Part shown: one piece after another, positions 1 through 12,404 of the stretch
How the letters are laid out: each line of letters starts with the position of its first letter
Position numbering within the stretch: position 1 is the stretch's first letter
NCBI GenBank assembly: GCA_007258455.2
Contig: VDFB02373365.1
Span: 224,715,201 to 224,779,200 of the forward strand
Source: Sequoia sempervirens
Lineage: Eukaryota > Streptophyta > Pinopsida > Cupressales > Cupressaceae
Reading direction: 5' to 3'
Length of the DNA: 64,000 bases
Made by a program: the position numbers and the translations under genes
The notes under the pieces: generated by a model
The model's input: only the letters and a program-made list of their open reading frames with translations
Databases searched by the model: none
What the model was told of the DNA's origin: nothing

Positions 1-1180
1 AATGAAGTTCAAACTACCTGAAGTGATATGCTTCACAATGTTTTAAATCTGAAGACCTATAAACTGCATTTTCTTGCAACTTGTATAATCAATATAAGAC
101 TTCACATCATATTTGAACCGTCAGCCACATAGAAATAAATGTGCACACATATATATAAGCAAATGTATACCTCACTAAGAACTTGCCAAACCACTATCCA
201 TGGTGTTAAACATGCCTAATCAAAACCCATGTTATCATGTAACTTGTCCTTTCGTGTAGCTTCCTAAAAGATAATCACTGTCACTTGTAGCACCCTGAAA
301 GACAATCATTGTCTGTACTAGCATGCATATATCAAGAGTATCAAAATCCCATAGTCAAATAAATCATGATACACACTGAGTCAAGTAAATCACTATAAGA
401 ACCTCCTATGTAAGATCATGAACAAGAATGTATCCTATGCCATAGTTCCATATGTATCCATGTATAGGTATGTATCCAAACCAAAGTTATATTGAAGTTT
501 TGTCACAGTGTTACCAAAATGTCACCAAGACAATTACCCAAACTGATGATGCATAAACAAGTAAGCTGGAGTTATTATATATACCATGTGTGTTGATGAC
601 AATGATGCAAAAGCAACTAAATTGAGTCAAAAACTCAGCTATGAACATCACAACTTTAATCAAGAAACATTCACCATCCAACATCATCTACACCAATTTG
701 TGTAGCTTGGTAGCTTGTCATCTCAAACAAAGAACCATAGAACCAATTTTTTCATCAAGGACAAATCAAGAAACAACTAAAAAAACTAAGAGCCAACATT
801 TTTGAGGTTCTCTAAGGAAACATTGTTTACCAAAGACACTTATTGATCTTAGTGGGATGAATCAATTTCCCTTCATCCTGTACCCAACGTGCTTGTTATC
901 AATCTTTGGGAATCTCTTCTGGTGGGTATTTGATAATCTTTTTGGGTTCTTTATTATTGAAAGTTTTGATTTTAAGGGGGAACTCACAATATAATTAACT
1001 TGTGGTTGTGTAGAAAGCTTGCAAAGGAAAGTACAAAGTCGCTCTACACAAAGGAGTAGTCACAAATAAAACCACTGCGATGACTCTTGTGGTTCACCTT
1101 GATCCTCCACTCAATCTCTAAGATCTTGAGAAAAAAAAAAGATATCTTGGACATATATTAATAAAGCCAAGATTTGGCAC
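1..1180. other. Intergenic sequence, no gene recognised
   Basis: No open frame of useful length and no recognisable domain on either strand. The stretch is AT-rich, with an A-run near 1130. It stops being unique-looking at about 1181, where the first copy of a long AT-rich repeat begins. Confidence 0.5.
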
Positions 1181-2668
1181 AGTAGTTGTTTTTATTTTAT
1201 TTGTTGCAAACAATTTTATAACATGTTATGGATTTCATTATTGTGAAGTAATTGTTAGATGTTCATCTATAATTATTTTTAAGATTTTGAGATGGTACTA
1301 TTAAACTTTGTAATATTTGATTTTTTATTTGTATTATTAATTATTATTTTAAAATGATTTTGTTTTATTATTTTATAAGATTTATAGGTATATTGAAAAA
1401 TTGATTCATTCATATATCACTTTCTAAAATTTTTGGAATCAATGTTAATATTTTATTCAAATAATTAAAATAATTTAAGTTTTAAATTTCTATGATATAA
1501 AGTGATATTATAAAATTTCATGATATTTTATTTTTAAATGTGTTTTTATTATTTCATGGTTTATAAGTATGTGCTTTGATAGACAATTGATTCGTTCATA
1601 TCACTTTTTAGAATCAATATTAATATTTTATTCAAATTAATTAAATTAGTTATTGTGCTCATTAATGTTTTATTAGTTAGTTTAAATATTGTATACAAAT
1701 TCTTTAATTTTTTATTTTAATTGTAATGTTCATTATTAATAAATTATTTGGTAGGTAATTTTTATGATTAATAGATTTTTGTGTTGATAATTGATTACTA
1801 TCAGGTTACGTTAATGTTGATGTTTAATTTAAATGGCAATAATTTTTCTTTTTTGTTTGGTTGTGATTATGTTTATAATTTATGAAATTACTAAGTATCA
1901 TGTGTTGGTAATCATGACTTTGTGTATGTTTTCATTTAGATTCAATTTATTGATTAATTTGTGTGCTTATATGATACTTTTTGACACCATTGTGGTAGTT
2001 TTATGGTGTTATGGTTGTTTTTTTTAATTTATAAATGTGAAGATTTGGGTATTGTATTATAATTTAAGTTTATATGTTGGAATTGGATATTTAATTCTAT
2101 AGATTTTGGTATGTGATTATTTTTAATTAACTTATATATAACAAGTGTGGATCTTTTCAATACCATTAAATTCATTTTAAAAATGAATTTTATTATAATT
2201 ATGAACCTAACTAGATTAGTGGTGATTCAAGTGTACATATGATGTTTATAAATATCTTATCACATTTTTAGATTCCACTTGATATATATATATATATCAA
2301 AATATCTTAGATTAGATTAAATCATTAACCTTTATGAGGCATTGATAATTGGTAATTGGTTTAATAATATTAAGATGTCGATTTAAGTGAGTTACTAATA
2401 AAAGGTGTGTTTTGAGTTTAGTAATGAATAGTGAATCTTATAATGTGTATTGAACACTATGGATTTAATGAAATGGTGGGTGGACTTTGATTATGAAATT
2501 AAATCAAAAGTTAATTTAGATGTTAAATAAGGAGTTGATCATGACATTGGATATATGATATTATTTTATAGGAGCCTAGAAAATAAATGGTGTTGTTATA
2601 TGTATACTATGATGGACTAAATTAGTGAATTAAGTACACAAAAAATTACATAATTAACAAAGATAAGA
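1181..2668 (+). repeat. AT-rich repeat unit, copy 1
   Basis: The sequence starting at 1181 (TTGTTTTTATTTTATTTG and onward) returns at 2669, giving a period of about 1488 bp. Inside this copy a ~180-bp piece is itself duplicated: the GATTTATAGGTATA-type block at 1379 has a diverged partner near 1560. No coding potential was seen. The family is unknown to me; it may be a non-coding part of an LTR element or a long tandem repeat. Confidence 0.6.
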
Positions 2669-2923
2669 AGTGGTTGTTTTTATTTTATTTGTTGCAAACA
2701 ATTTTATAATGTTATGGATTTGATTATTATGAAGTAATTGTTAGGTGCTCATTTAGAAGTATTTTTTAATATTTTAATAGATTTTAATGGATTTGAATAG
2801 AATTATAATGTTTCATATTTATATGATATGACATGGTATTAATAAAATTTGTGATATTTGATTATTTATTGATTTTTATAATTATTATTTATGAATGATA
2901 TAGTTTTAAATATTATTTCTTGA
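2669..2923 (+). repeat. AT-rich repeat unit, copy 2, left part
   Basis: Second copy of the unit that starts at 1181. It is interrupted at 2923 by the LINE and resumes at 9455 with the same GATTTATAGGTATATT sequence found in copy 1 at 1379. Relative to copy 1 it carries about 57 extra bases just before the insertion point. Confidence 0.6.
2910..2923. repeat. LINE target-site duplication, left
   Basis: The 14 bases ATATTATTTCTTGA occur here and again, without mismatch, at 9441-9454 directly after the LINE tail. Copy 1 of the surrounding repeat has the related sequence TATTATTTTATAAGA at the equivalent place, which gives an empty-site reference. Confidence 0.9.
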
Positions 2924-3322
2924 TGACAACAGGGGAGAAAAAGAAAAAAGGGCTCTACAATTTGGTTGTGAGTGTGGTTGCCTATTTTGTGGGTGTCCTC
3001 GAGCACCCATGGAGGAGGCTCAACCCTCCTCCATCATTTTTTGGACTTTGTATTGTATTGTGTAGTGTGGGAGTGATATTATCTTCTAATCAGGTGTGGT
3101 GTGTTTTACGGGCTCCTCCCGTCAGTTTTTTTCATTCGTGCCAAGGCATGTAGGTGATTGCTTTGGGGATTTATGGTCATAATGAATGGGGATACGGTTT
3201 CCCCGGTAGATTCCTTACATGGCTCGGCTTCCGGCGGGTCTGTTAAGTCTTTTAGAGATATTGTGGCGGGCGAGTGTGAGTGTCTTTTATAGGGTGCAAA
3301 GTTTGTTGCCAATTGGACTACT

Positions 3323-5077
3323 TTGTTGGTAGGTGATGGAAAAGAGGGGAAAGGTAAGCAATCATTGTCTCCTCCTTTGAAATATTTCCTGGTTCTGAAT
3401 GAAGAATTGGATAAAGCTATTTATGAGGAGGATGTGAGGCTTTCTAAGATTGCTATTTTCTTTGCAACTGTCAACCCTGATAGGGTCTCGACTAGAAAAT
3501 ATATGGAAGAATGGTTCAAAAATGTGTGGGAAAAGAAATTAGGGTTGCATTTTTATTATTGTAGAATGGTGCAAAAAGGATTATTTGTTGTTTTCATTAA
3601 CAACCATAAATTTCAACAGGAAATTGTTAACAAGGAATTTTGGACTATTGGAAAGGTTACTTTTCAAGCCCTGGCATGGCATCCAAAGGCTCTGAATGAG
3701 GAGGTTCTAGCTTTGTCCAATCCCCGATGGTTGGTTATAAATAATGTTCCCCCTTGGCTCTAGAAATTTGTTCCTCTTTTTCTTGAGCCTTATGGCAAGG
3801 TGTTGAGAATGGATGAGACCAAATCGCCTCTTCCCCATTCGGATGCGAGGGTTTTGGTCTCTATAAACTTAGGACTAGATCTTCCATGGATCCTGGAAAT
3901 TAAATTGAAGTCTAGCACCATCAATTGTGTTGTGGAAACCCTAGGAGGCCTTAATGCTTGTTATCTCTGTCACAAAGAAGGGCATATTAGAAGGAATTGT
4001 TCGGTGATTAAAAATAAGATTAATAAAAAGATAGATTATGGAGGTAATAAGAGCAATAAGCATGTTTCACTAGAGTTTGGTGGGGATTTTAACCTTTCAG
4101 GGGAGCCAAAGGAATGTTTTCCTCCCCCGAGAGTTGAACACAAGAAGGATTTCGCCACCTCTACAAATGAGGTTGAAATCAGTGATGTAGAAAATTTGAA
4201 CTCATTAATTCAGGATATGAACATTGGCATGAATAATAATGGTGATGAGGTGGGGGACCTATTTTTTGACAGGAATTGTCTTCCACCTCCCTACCCAAAT
4301 GATTCGAATAAGGTTTTTTTTAATGGTAAGCATAATGCACAACAATTGGCTCTTCAGAAAATAAGACAAATAAAGAAACCTGAGGGTAATGAATCTATTA
4401 CAGTGAATGAACTTTATTCATTTAATGATAATTTTTTTAGGGATTTAAAACTTGTTGGCTTAACAAAGGAATCACAAATAATAAAATACCATAAGAATGA
4501 AAATGGAATTGAGCCCTAAAAATGGTGGGGTCTGCTCCACTGAAGCTATTGATATTTCTGCATCTTTATGCTCTAACAAGGAGGCCAACTTGGAGGTGTA
4601 TATCCATCCCAAGGGGGATGTGTTTGACTCAAGACCAAATCTTGAATATTACACCTTGAACCTTAACTCTGAATTTGATAAGGAGAATGAGACTCAGTCA
4701 AAATTGGCAGTTGCAACTATTAGCCCCCTTGATGGATTGGTTAGTTCGGATGGGTTTTCTTCCCAATCAAGCATTGACTCTATAGATGACCTAGGCATTC
4801 TCCCTATTAGGGAAACCACTGATGGGGAAGGTGTGCCCATTGAGGTGCTTGTTAAAAAAACCATGAGGTATATAGAAAGAAGGGTTTAGATGGCACAAAA
4901 TTGCAGGATGACAAAGATGGTAATCCCCTTTTAAAAGAAAAAAGGAAGAAGCTTAGTGGGGTGATCCTCCCACCCAATGCTAAGAGAATTGAGGCAGAGA
5001 ATAAACTTCCTAAGTGCTTTCATAACTTTAGGATTGATAAGGACCCCTCATCCATCGATCAAAAGAATGGAACTTAA
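3323..5077 (+). pseudogene. LINE ORF1, gag-like RNA-binding protein (broken)
   Basis: ORF1 proteins of plant LINEs bind the element RNA and form the ribonucleoprotein used for target-primed reverse transcription. The N-terminal ~145 residues (3323-3760) resemble the DUF4283 domain common at the start of plant LINE ORF1. A CCHC knuckle (C-x2-C-x4-H-x4-C, CYLCHKEGHIRRNC) lies at 3959-4000. The rest is an acidic, low-complexity tail. A TAG at 3761 stands where Trp is likely. The frame shifts near 4500 and returns near 4860, close to an A-run. The last frame ends with TAA at 5075-5077, overlapping the ORF2 start by 11 bases. The true start could lie slightly upstream of 3323. Confidence 0.85.
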
Positions 5078-8000
5078 TTGTCTTTCTTGGAATGTAAGGG
5101 GTCTTGATTCCCCTGATAGAAAACATCTTTTCAGGAGGTTAGTTGCCCAAAAAAAGGAAATGGATTTCTTACTTCTCTAAGAAGTCAAATCTGTTGGATT
5201 TTCCTTAGATACTAGCCTAAAGGTAATATGGAAGGATGCCTCTTAGCTTGTGACCAAGCATGATTAGGGGAAGGGTGGGGTTTTCATTATGTTGGCTAAC
5301 ATGTGGAGCCAGTATGTGGTACAATCTAGTGTATCTCCCTGTGACAGGGTTGTTTGGGTAATTGTAAAGAAAAAGGAAGACTACTTTGGTGTCTAATTGA
5401 TTTATGCTCCTAATGACTACAAATATAGAGTTTTGTTGTGGAAGTGGTTGTTCAATCTCAAAGACATCCCTTGGATTCTAGGGGGAGACTTTAATTTTGT
5501 GGAAAGAGATGAGGAAAAATATGGAGGTGTTGGTCATGTTTGGAAAGACTATGAGAAATTTCATTGGTTAAGACTTAAGTCTAAGTTAAGTCTTGAGGAT
5601 CCCATTGAAGGCCAGAAGAAGGAATGTAAGGAGATATGGTTCACTTGGTCCAATTACCAAAAAAATGGGAGGAGAGTTCTTTGTAGGCTGGATAGATTTT
5701 ATATAAATAAAGCCTTCTTTTTTTATGTCCTCCTTAAGGATTGCTACAAGGTGGAGGTTACTCCATACTCACTAAATGATCATCACCCAATAAGAGAAAA
5801 AATTATGTTTAAAAATGGTGTTGCCTCTAGTGTTGGTCCCAGAAATGAGTTTTCTCTTAACACCATGCTTCTTAAGGATGAAGATTATAAATGTGCCATA
5901 AACTCTCTTAGAGCCATTAATAAGTGGTTGGATAGGTCCCTTCCTCCCATTGAGAGATGGGACTTGAATGTGCAACACTGGAGGATTCTTTTCCAGACCA
6001 TTGGAAGGAAAAAGGTAAAGGATAGTAGGAGAAAGGAGACTTGTCTACATGACAATCTTTTCAAGGAAGAATTTGAAGTGCAAAATTTTCCTAATGATAG
6101 CTCCCTGGTGGATAAGCTCATAGTGGCCAGAGACAATCTCGGGAGGTTTCAAACTAACAAAGTCAAGGGTCTAAGAATTAGAGCCAAGATGAATTGGTTG
6201 GAAAATGGTGACAAGGGTACAAAAATTTTCTTCAGATATTTAAAGGAGAAGCAGGCCAAAGAATTAATTGATTAGATTAATGCATATGGTAATATCCTTC
6301 TGAAATAGGATGATATAAGAGGGTAGTTTTTCCTCTTCTATTAGAGTCTTTTCACTTCTAAAGGGTGTAATGAGTCTTGTTTTTTAGCTAGGGACTATAT
6401 CAAGGGGATATTTCATAGTCAAGTTAGTAAGGAGGCAACCCTTGATTTAAACAGAGAAATTTCTAAGGAGTAGATAAGGAGATATATTCTCTCCCTTAAA
6501 AATGACAAATCTCCAGGACCTGATGGTTTATCTGCAGAATTTTACAAATCCTTCATTGATTGGGCTTGTGATGATCTATACATGGTCTATAAGGATGCCT
6601 TTTAGAGAGGTTCTCCTGGAAAAAACATTAATAGCAGAATTATTAAGTTGATTCCTAAAGAGGGAGATAGAACCCTTGTTAAGAATTGGAGACCCATTAC
6701 TCTCCTAAATGTTTCTTATAAAATTTTGGCACAAGTTTTGGCTGAGAGAGAGGTTGGCTAGTATTCTTCCCACAATCATTAATTCAAATTAAATTGGCTT
6801 CATTAAGGGGAGGTACATCTTGGAAAATCTGGTGACAAGTTGGGAGGCCATGAATTGGGCCAGGAATTCAGGGAAAGATGCTGCAATGCTCCTGCTAGAC
6901 TTTGAGAAAGCCTATGACAGAATTGAATGGGACTTTGTGCTTATGGTCCTTGAAGCATTTGGTTTTCCAAGTTTTTTTTGGTTCTATGGTCAAGACTATG
7001 TTCCAAGATGCTTCTGCTCGAGTGGATGTTAATGGAGTTCTTTCATAGGAAATTGTTCTTGGGAGGTCAATCAGGAAAGGATGCCCCCTTGCACTAGCTT
7101 TTTTTGTCATTGCCTCTGATGCTCTTCATTGCAGTTTGAGAGATAGATCATTGAACCCTAGGGTAAGAGGTATTAGGCTGTCGGATTCCAATGAACTTAT
7201 CAATCTCCAGTTTGTTAATGATACTTCTATTCTCATACAACTTGATGAGGATAACTTTGCAATTCTTATGAAGAAGCTTGATATTTTTTGCTTTGCTTCA
7301 AGGGAAAAAATTTCCTCTTCAAAATCTTACCTTCTTGGGTGGAAAGATAAGCCCCCTAATTGGGTGTGTAGTTATGGTATTCAATGGGATGGTCCTCATA
7401 AATTTGTGAGATACCTTGGTATCCCATTTTCTATTGAGCCCAACTTGAAAGACATGTGGTGTTGGATTAGAGATAAGATTGAGAATAAATTAACCAAAAG
7501 GAATTTAAGCATTACCTCTCTTTTGCTGGGAGGTTTCAGATCTCTCAAAAAAAAATTTCTTCTTATAGAATTTATTTTGCCTCTATTTGGTTTATTTTCT
7601 CTTACCAAATCAATGCTATTCATAAAAGAATAAGGGAATTTTTGTGGTCTAATGGTAAGGGGAGGAAGAAGAAGCATTTTTTCAAATGGGAATGGTGTAC
7701 CATTTCTAGAGTGAGAGGTGGGTTGGGGCTAAAGGATCTAAGGATCCAAGGTATTCCTTTGGCTTCTAAATGGGTGATTAGGGCTTTGGATGGGGAAGAA
7801 CCATGGAAGGTGCTCGTGAGATACAATATTGCTAATGTTGTGCCTAAGCATGCTAAATTCTGGAAACTTCTCCCCTTAAGTGATATTCTTAGCTGTGAGT
7901 GGTCTATGTCACCTACAGAGTCCAATGTTTTTAAAACCTTATGGAAGACTTGGGAAATTATTAAGAAGCACTTATCCAACTACCATTTCACCAAGGGTGA

Positions 8001-9163
8001 TAATAGGGAAATCTTTGCCAACAAATCTATTTGGTGGAACCTAAGATGTAAAGGGAAGCCCTTGGCCCTAATTCAGAGGTTCTCTGCTAAAGGCTAGGCA
8101 CTTAAAGGAATCCTTTGCTTTAAGGATATCTTAATTAATGGAAATTTGAAGGAATGGAATACCCTTAGCACTGAATTTAACATCCCTCAAAGTAACTAGA
8201 GAGCATACATGATGTTGAGAGAGGCTTGTGGCCATCTCAAGTTCCCGATTAAATTCATAAATGAACCCCTCCATTATAAATATTTTGTGTGGCACAATGG
8301 TAACAAAATAATGAATGTTAAAGTTAAAGATATGTATTATAGGCTTACTAATCAGGTAGATATTACTAAACATATGAATAAAGTTTGGCAACTAAACTTG
8401 AGCAAGGATCATTGGCAAAAAATGTTTTTGAAGAATTGGTGGAAGGAACTTGAGGAAAAAAAGGCCTACTTTAGATGGCTTCTGATTCTATAGAAGCTCC
8501 CTTATAAAACTAGTAAAGATGATCCTGATATGTGCTCGTTATGCAGAAAACTTGAAAATTTGTCTCATATTTTCTTTGATTGCATCTTTGCCAAAAAAAA
8601 TGGAATATGTTCTACTTTTCTCATAATATTTGGGGTGTAATGGAGGTTTAAATTATGTGAATATGCTTTTTCTTCAAAATTGCAAGTTAAGTAAAACTGG
8701 TGCTTTATTTTGGCATATCCTTTCTACTGAGATTTTTTGGGCAATTTGGAAATCCCAGAATGAGGACCAATTTCAAGGTAGAAGAAGATTTTTTATTGAG
8801 TCCTATAAGGGAATCATATTCTATAATGTTGCTATGTAGGTGCTCATCATTGTGGAGTTGTCAAAGGATAAATTCTAGAAATACTTGGAGAACAAGGAAA
8901 CTTCTATTGATATCATGGATGCCAGATATGGTCATATGTGGCAAGAAGGCCACCCTGGTGCTGAGGTTTTTTTGAGGGCCTTGCAGGCATTTAGAGATGA
9001 ACTTAAAGAAGAGAAAAAAAAACCAATCCTAGTCTGTATAAAGGTAAAGCAGTGGTCAATGGAACAGAAGAACAATGTGCCTGACTTTTCAGTTGAAGAG
9101 GTCAATGCAACTCAGGCTCTAGTGGCTCTTCGTGATAGTGACAAATTTGTTCATCATGGTTAA
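5067..9163 (+). pseudogene. LINE ORF2, endonuclease-reverse transcriptase (broken)
   Basis: ORF2 nicks the target DNA and copies the element RNA at the nick. From the ATG at 5067, an APE-type endonuclease is visible: LSWNVRG at the start, YAPND near 5400, GGDFN at about 5481 and NDHHPI at 5775, where SDH is usual. The reverse transcriptase follows: SPGPDG near 6515, RPITLLN near 6690, GFIKGRYILENL near 6800 and FEKAYDRIEWDF near 6900. The catalytic FADD box reads FVND at 7211-7222. A CxxC...H...C segment of the zf-RVT type lies near 8530-8640. Many TAG and TAA stops and at least three frameshifts break it. The last frame ends at 9163. Confidence 0.9.
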
Positions 9164-9440
9164 ATTTTGTCTGATGGTTCTCTTTTTGTCATGGTTCCTT
9201 ATATATGGGTTTGCTACATATGGTGGTATCTTTGTTAATTTATTTGTGTATATTATGATCTTGGACTATGATGTAATTTTGAGATGTACCTAGTCCTAAT
9301 GATTTAAGTTTGTATCTTTTGTGGTCCAAGTTAGGTTTTTTTTGTGGTTGTAGGGCTTCTTGAATGCACTGATTTGATACTCTGATGTTTCCTATCTGAT
9401 CTACTATGTATTGTTCTCCTTATATTTAATATAAAAAAAT

Positions 9441-9454
9441 ATATTATTTCTTGA
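9441..9454. repeat. LINE target-site duplication, right
   Basis: Perfect second copy of the 14 bases at 2910-2923, immediately after the A-rich LINE tail (ATAAAAAAAT). Confidence 0.9.
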
Positions 9455-9720
9455 GATTTATAGGTATATTTCTAGATAGAAAACTGATTCATATTATGTT
9501 ATACATAATATTTGGCTTGATCAGAACCAGTCTTAATATTTTTTCTCAAATCAATTAAATTAACTATTATTCTTGTTTAATTATTTTTGTATTAGCTAGT
9601 TTTAGATATTGTATATAAATTCTTTAATTATTATTTTAGTTGTTATTTTTATTATTAATAAATTATTTTTTAGGTCATTTTTCTAATTAATAGACTTTTG
9701 CGTTGATAGTTTTGATTAGA
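9455..9720 (+). repeat. AT-rich repeat unit, copy 2, right part
   Basis: Continues the unit interrupted at 2923. It follows copy 1 from 1379 to about 1800 through shared blocks such as ATTCTTTAATT and ATTATTAATAAATTATTT, and ends near GTTGATAGTTTTGATTAG. Confidence 0.6.
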
Positions 9721-9889
9721 TTAAAGTCTGAAAGGGTCAATTCCCTTACAAAAATTTATGAAGGCCAAACAAGGGAGGTCACGAGACATGAGGCACCCAA
9801 AAAGAAAAGAAGGTAGCTAAACAGAGACCAAAAAAAAAGATAAAAAAATCACAAGAGAAGAACAACTAGGAACTATACTAGATAGTGGT

Positions 9890-10418
9890 TACCTAGTAGC
9901 TTGAGGCCATTAATAGCTTTCCATTCATTCATGAGAAATCATAGTTTTTCTTTAAAATATAATGGTTTATTTTGCATGGGTTGGCCCTCTTGGGTATTGA
10001 GCATAGTTGAACAATCAAAAAAAATTCCCTTCTTTTTAGACTAAGCAACATCCTGACATTCCTTCCTAGCCCTCTTTCCATGACTATTGTATAGATCCTG
10101 TTAGAACACCTAAATGATAGCTGTTATATTTTTTTCCATTTCCTTTTTGTAGTCAATGATTTCATGTACACACTTTAGAGTCTTTTCCTAGTTGCTACAC
10201 ATAGTAGCCACCTCTTCATGCAAATTTTCCCTCTCCTCCATAGTTCTGACCACAACCTTGAGCTCTTCAACTTCGATCTCCCAATTGGCCCACTTGTCAA
10301 AAGACTTGGCAAGAGAAGATAAAAGGGCCCAACATCCATCATCATCAACTTCACCTAACTCGATACCCTTATGGTTGAGCACCTTCTATTCCAAATACTA
10401 AATTTTATCTTTAGCCAT
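9890..10418 (-). pseudogene. Coiled-coil-like ORF remnant, unknown family
   Basis: Reading leftward from the ATG at 10418 gives about 175 codons in one frame, interrupted mainly by TAG. One uninterrupted part (10382-10188) includes KSFDKWANWEIEVEELKVVV. It is rich in Glu, Lys and Leu with a heptad-like pattern, so a coiled coil is likely. I do not recognise the family. The composition resembles the minus-strand remnant near 29843-30085, but I could not align the two with confidence. Codon-by-codon continuity suggests a former coding sequence, probably from a retroelement. Confidence 0.4.
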
Positions 10419-10688
10419 GATTTATTAAGAAAATAATCATTTCAAAATATTTTTCTAAACATTCATAGCCTCACTAAGATCATTATTTTTTAGTTTTAGA
10501 GGGGTAAAATTGGTACAAACATTAGCATCCAAATGAGAGTCTTCAGGGGAATTTTCTAGGTTAATACAAAGGGTAGGGAACTCTAGTGGGCTAGAAGGGT
10601 TGGTCGAAAGGGGAGACTTGGAGGATTCAAAAAAGTCTTCTCAAATAGGGAGCTAGTAAGAGAAATTTTTTGTTGATAGTTGATTATA
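10419..10688. other. Short interval with weak coding signal
   Basis: The minus strand stays partly open here, but no motif is recognisable. It may be the 5' part of the remnant at 9890-10418. Confidence 0.3.
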
Positions 10689-11279
10689 ATGGAACCCCTC
10701 AAAAAAATTCTTTGGTTCCATTCTAAAATTTTACAATAACTGGCTTAGACCCTCGTTTCTGGCTTAAGGGTTATGTTCCTCATCATTGTTTTAGGGTTTG
10801 TGTTGTCAAGACACTTCCAAATTAACCTTTGAGTCTAAAAAAAAACCCTAGTTGTTCTATTCCTACATTGACTTGTTGTCACAGATTCTTGGTCTTTTAT
10901 CACCACTTATGCCATTAGAATCGTTATTTTTATTGGCCCCCTGGTTTTAGGTTTGTTAGTCACCAAATTCCTTTTATGTGCTTAATTTTTCCTATGGGAT
11001 TGAATTCCATATTAAACACCTTAAGTCTTAAAATTTTCATGCCTAAGGGTCAAATTCTTGTCGACCTAGTAATGGCCCTCTTTTTAAGACTAACATTTAT
11101 GACATGCAAATTTTGGCTGTATAAGGATTGTTCAATCATCATAGGAAAATCTTGACCGTTCCCCATGTGCTCACTCTATTTTAATTTTAATTAAAATATT
11201 CGAGCAGGCTAGTGGGCAGTTGCCATGTGTCATGTCAGCAGTGAGATCGTTCCTGCCAAAGAGTTAGCAGGCAGAGCTT
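10689..11279 (+). repeat. Dispersed ~595-bp repeat, copy 1
   Basis: Matches 19885-20482 along its full length in the same orientation, from ATGGAACC to GGCAGAGCTT. Shared blocks include CAATAACTGGCTTAGACCCT and TAATGGCCCTC. The two copies flank the gag-containing remnant at 15.4-19.2 kb, so they may be parts of LTRs of one element. No ORF. Confidence 0.75.
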
Positions 11280-12060
11280 TTAGAAAAATCAACGAATAGC
11301 ACCGCAACACATGTCTTCATTTGGGTCATTCCCCACACACTTGTCTATTTTTCCCATTAAAAGGTTAAGTAGTCACACGAGTTGATGGGCACTGGACACA
11401 TGTTACCTTATGTGGTGGGTCTGATATCTTCTTGTGATTGGTGAACGGTATCAAAGGGAAATCTATGGTGGTTGTTGGGTGACGCGGTCAAATCTCCACT
11501 GCTCCCCACTGCCCCGTCATATTTTATTTGATATTTATTTATTCCCACGAGCTAGTGAGGAAGGTGACACCTATCACTTCATGGAGGGACCCGCCAAGCT
11601 ATGGAGACAATGTATTTTTCTAAGGATAGTGATCAATGGTTGATGATGAGCGACGTGGGTCAATCCTGATTGCTCCCAGCCATCTCGTGAGTGGCCCACT
11701 TGCATCTCCTATTTCTCAGTGGGCAAGTGGGCAGCTGCCACATGGAACATATCAAGAGCTCTAATGGAATTTAGTGGAGACAAAGTATTGCTAAATTTGG
11801 CTGAGACAAGACCAAGATAAAAATGGTGCCATATTAGACCTTATTCTTTTGGCACATGTTCAAGATTTTAGCCGTCAATTCTGTCAAATGCTAGTATATG
11901 CAGGAAGGTGAAAATAAAGTGATGTAGGGTATGGGCCGATATTCTGAGATTGAATCAAGATCACTCCCCACTGTTCTACTATGATGAAATGCAAGTGTAT
12001 TAATTCCCATGGGTGAGTGGGTAAATATGACACAACATGCTTTATTTAAAGCTAAATATG
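11160..12060 (+). repeat. Degenerate ~170-bp tandem modules, enhancer-like
   Basis: Four to five diverged modules can be followed. Each has a CCCCACTG-like start, then a CACGAGCTAGTGGGCA-like core, then a GACACATG or CCACATGG box. The cores lie at 11201, 11378, 11548 and 11716 (spacings 177, 170 and 168), with a weaker one near 12006. The block is more GC-rich than its surroundings and lies 0.3-1.2 kb upstream of a TATA box on the same strand. This looks like a promoter or LTR U3 enhancer array; the function is inferred. Confidence 0.5.
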
Positions 12061-12395
12061 TAGTTAAATGTGCAAACAAAGTGGATGCATATCCACTTGG
12101 ATTTTTATGATTAGGAAAAGCCATTAATCGCATACAATTGAGCTTTGTCAAAATTAATTCCTCTGATGGTAACTATCTGTTGATTTATTTCAATGTGTGA
12201 TCAACGGCTGAGATTCAAAAAATCAATCAACATATTGTCATCTCGCTCAAACAAGCTTTTCTTGAGTATTAATGGTTGGCACACTTGCATGGATCGATAT
12301 AATGAGGGTTGATCAGCTATATTCTTCATTCAAAGTTTGCATTCAGAGGTTGAAAATTAAGTTAATTTCAAGAACAGGTTGGTGGGGAATTTCTT

Positions 12396-12404
12396 TATAA
12401 AAGG
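12396..12404 (+). promoter_or_regulatory. Candidate TATA box (TATAAAAGG)
   Basis: A strong plant-type TATA element preceded by the tandem modules at 11160-12060. It lies about 164 bases upstream of the ATG at 12568. A possible splice donor (AGGTAAGT) follows near 12437. It could serve an LTR or a lost gene. Confidence 0.45.

Larger units (their letters stand above)
2924..9440 (+). mobile_element. Full-length L1-type LINE (non-LTR retrotransposon), decayed
   Basis: About 6.5 kb between perfect 14-bp target-site duplications. It holds a ~400-bp 5' leader, ORF1 (nucleic-acid binding, CCHC), ORF2 (endonuclease, reverse transcriptase, C-terminal zinc-binding segment) and a ~280-bp 3' UTR ending in a short A-rich tail. 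This is the standard plant L1 layout. Both ORFs carry several stops and frameshifts, and the RT active site is changed, so the copy cannot move by itself. The intact duplications show that it inserted as a full-length copy and decayed in place. Confidence 0.92.

Noticed and set aside
1833..2027. 64-codon hydrophobic frame as a small membrane protein
   Set aside because: Very AT-rich DNA gives Phe/Leu/Ile-rich frames by chance; no start context or homologue recognised.
5772..6136. Minus-strand frames within the LINE endonuclease region
   Set aside because: Antisense shadows of ORF2; no domain and no codon coherence.
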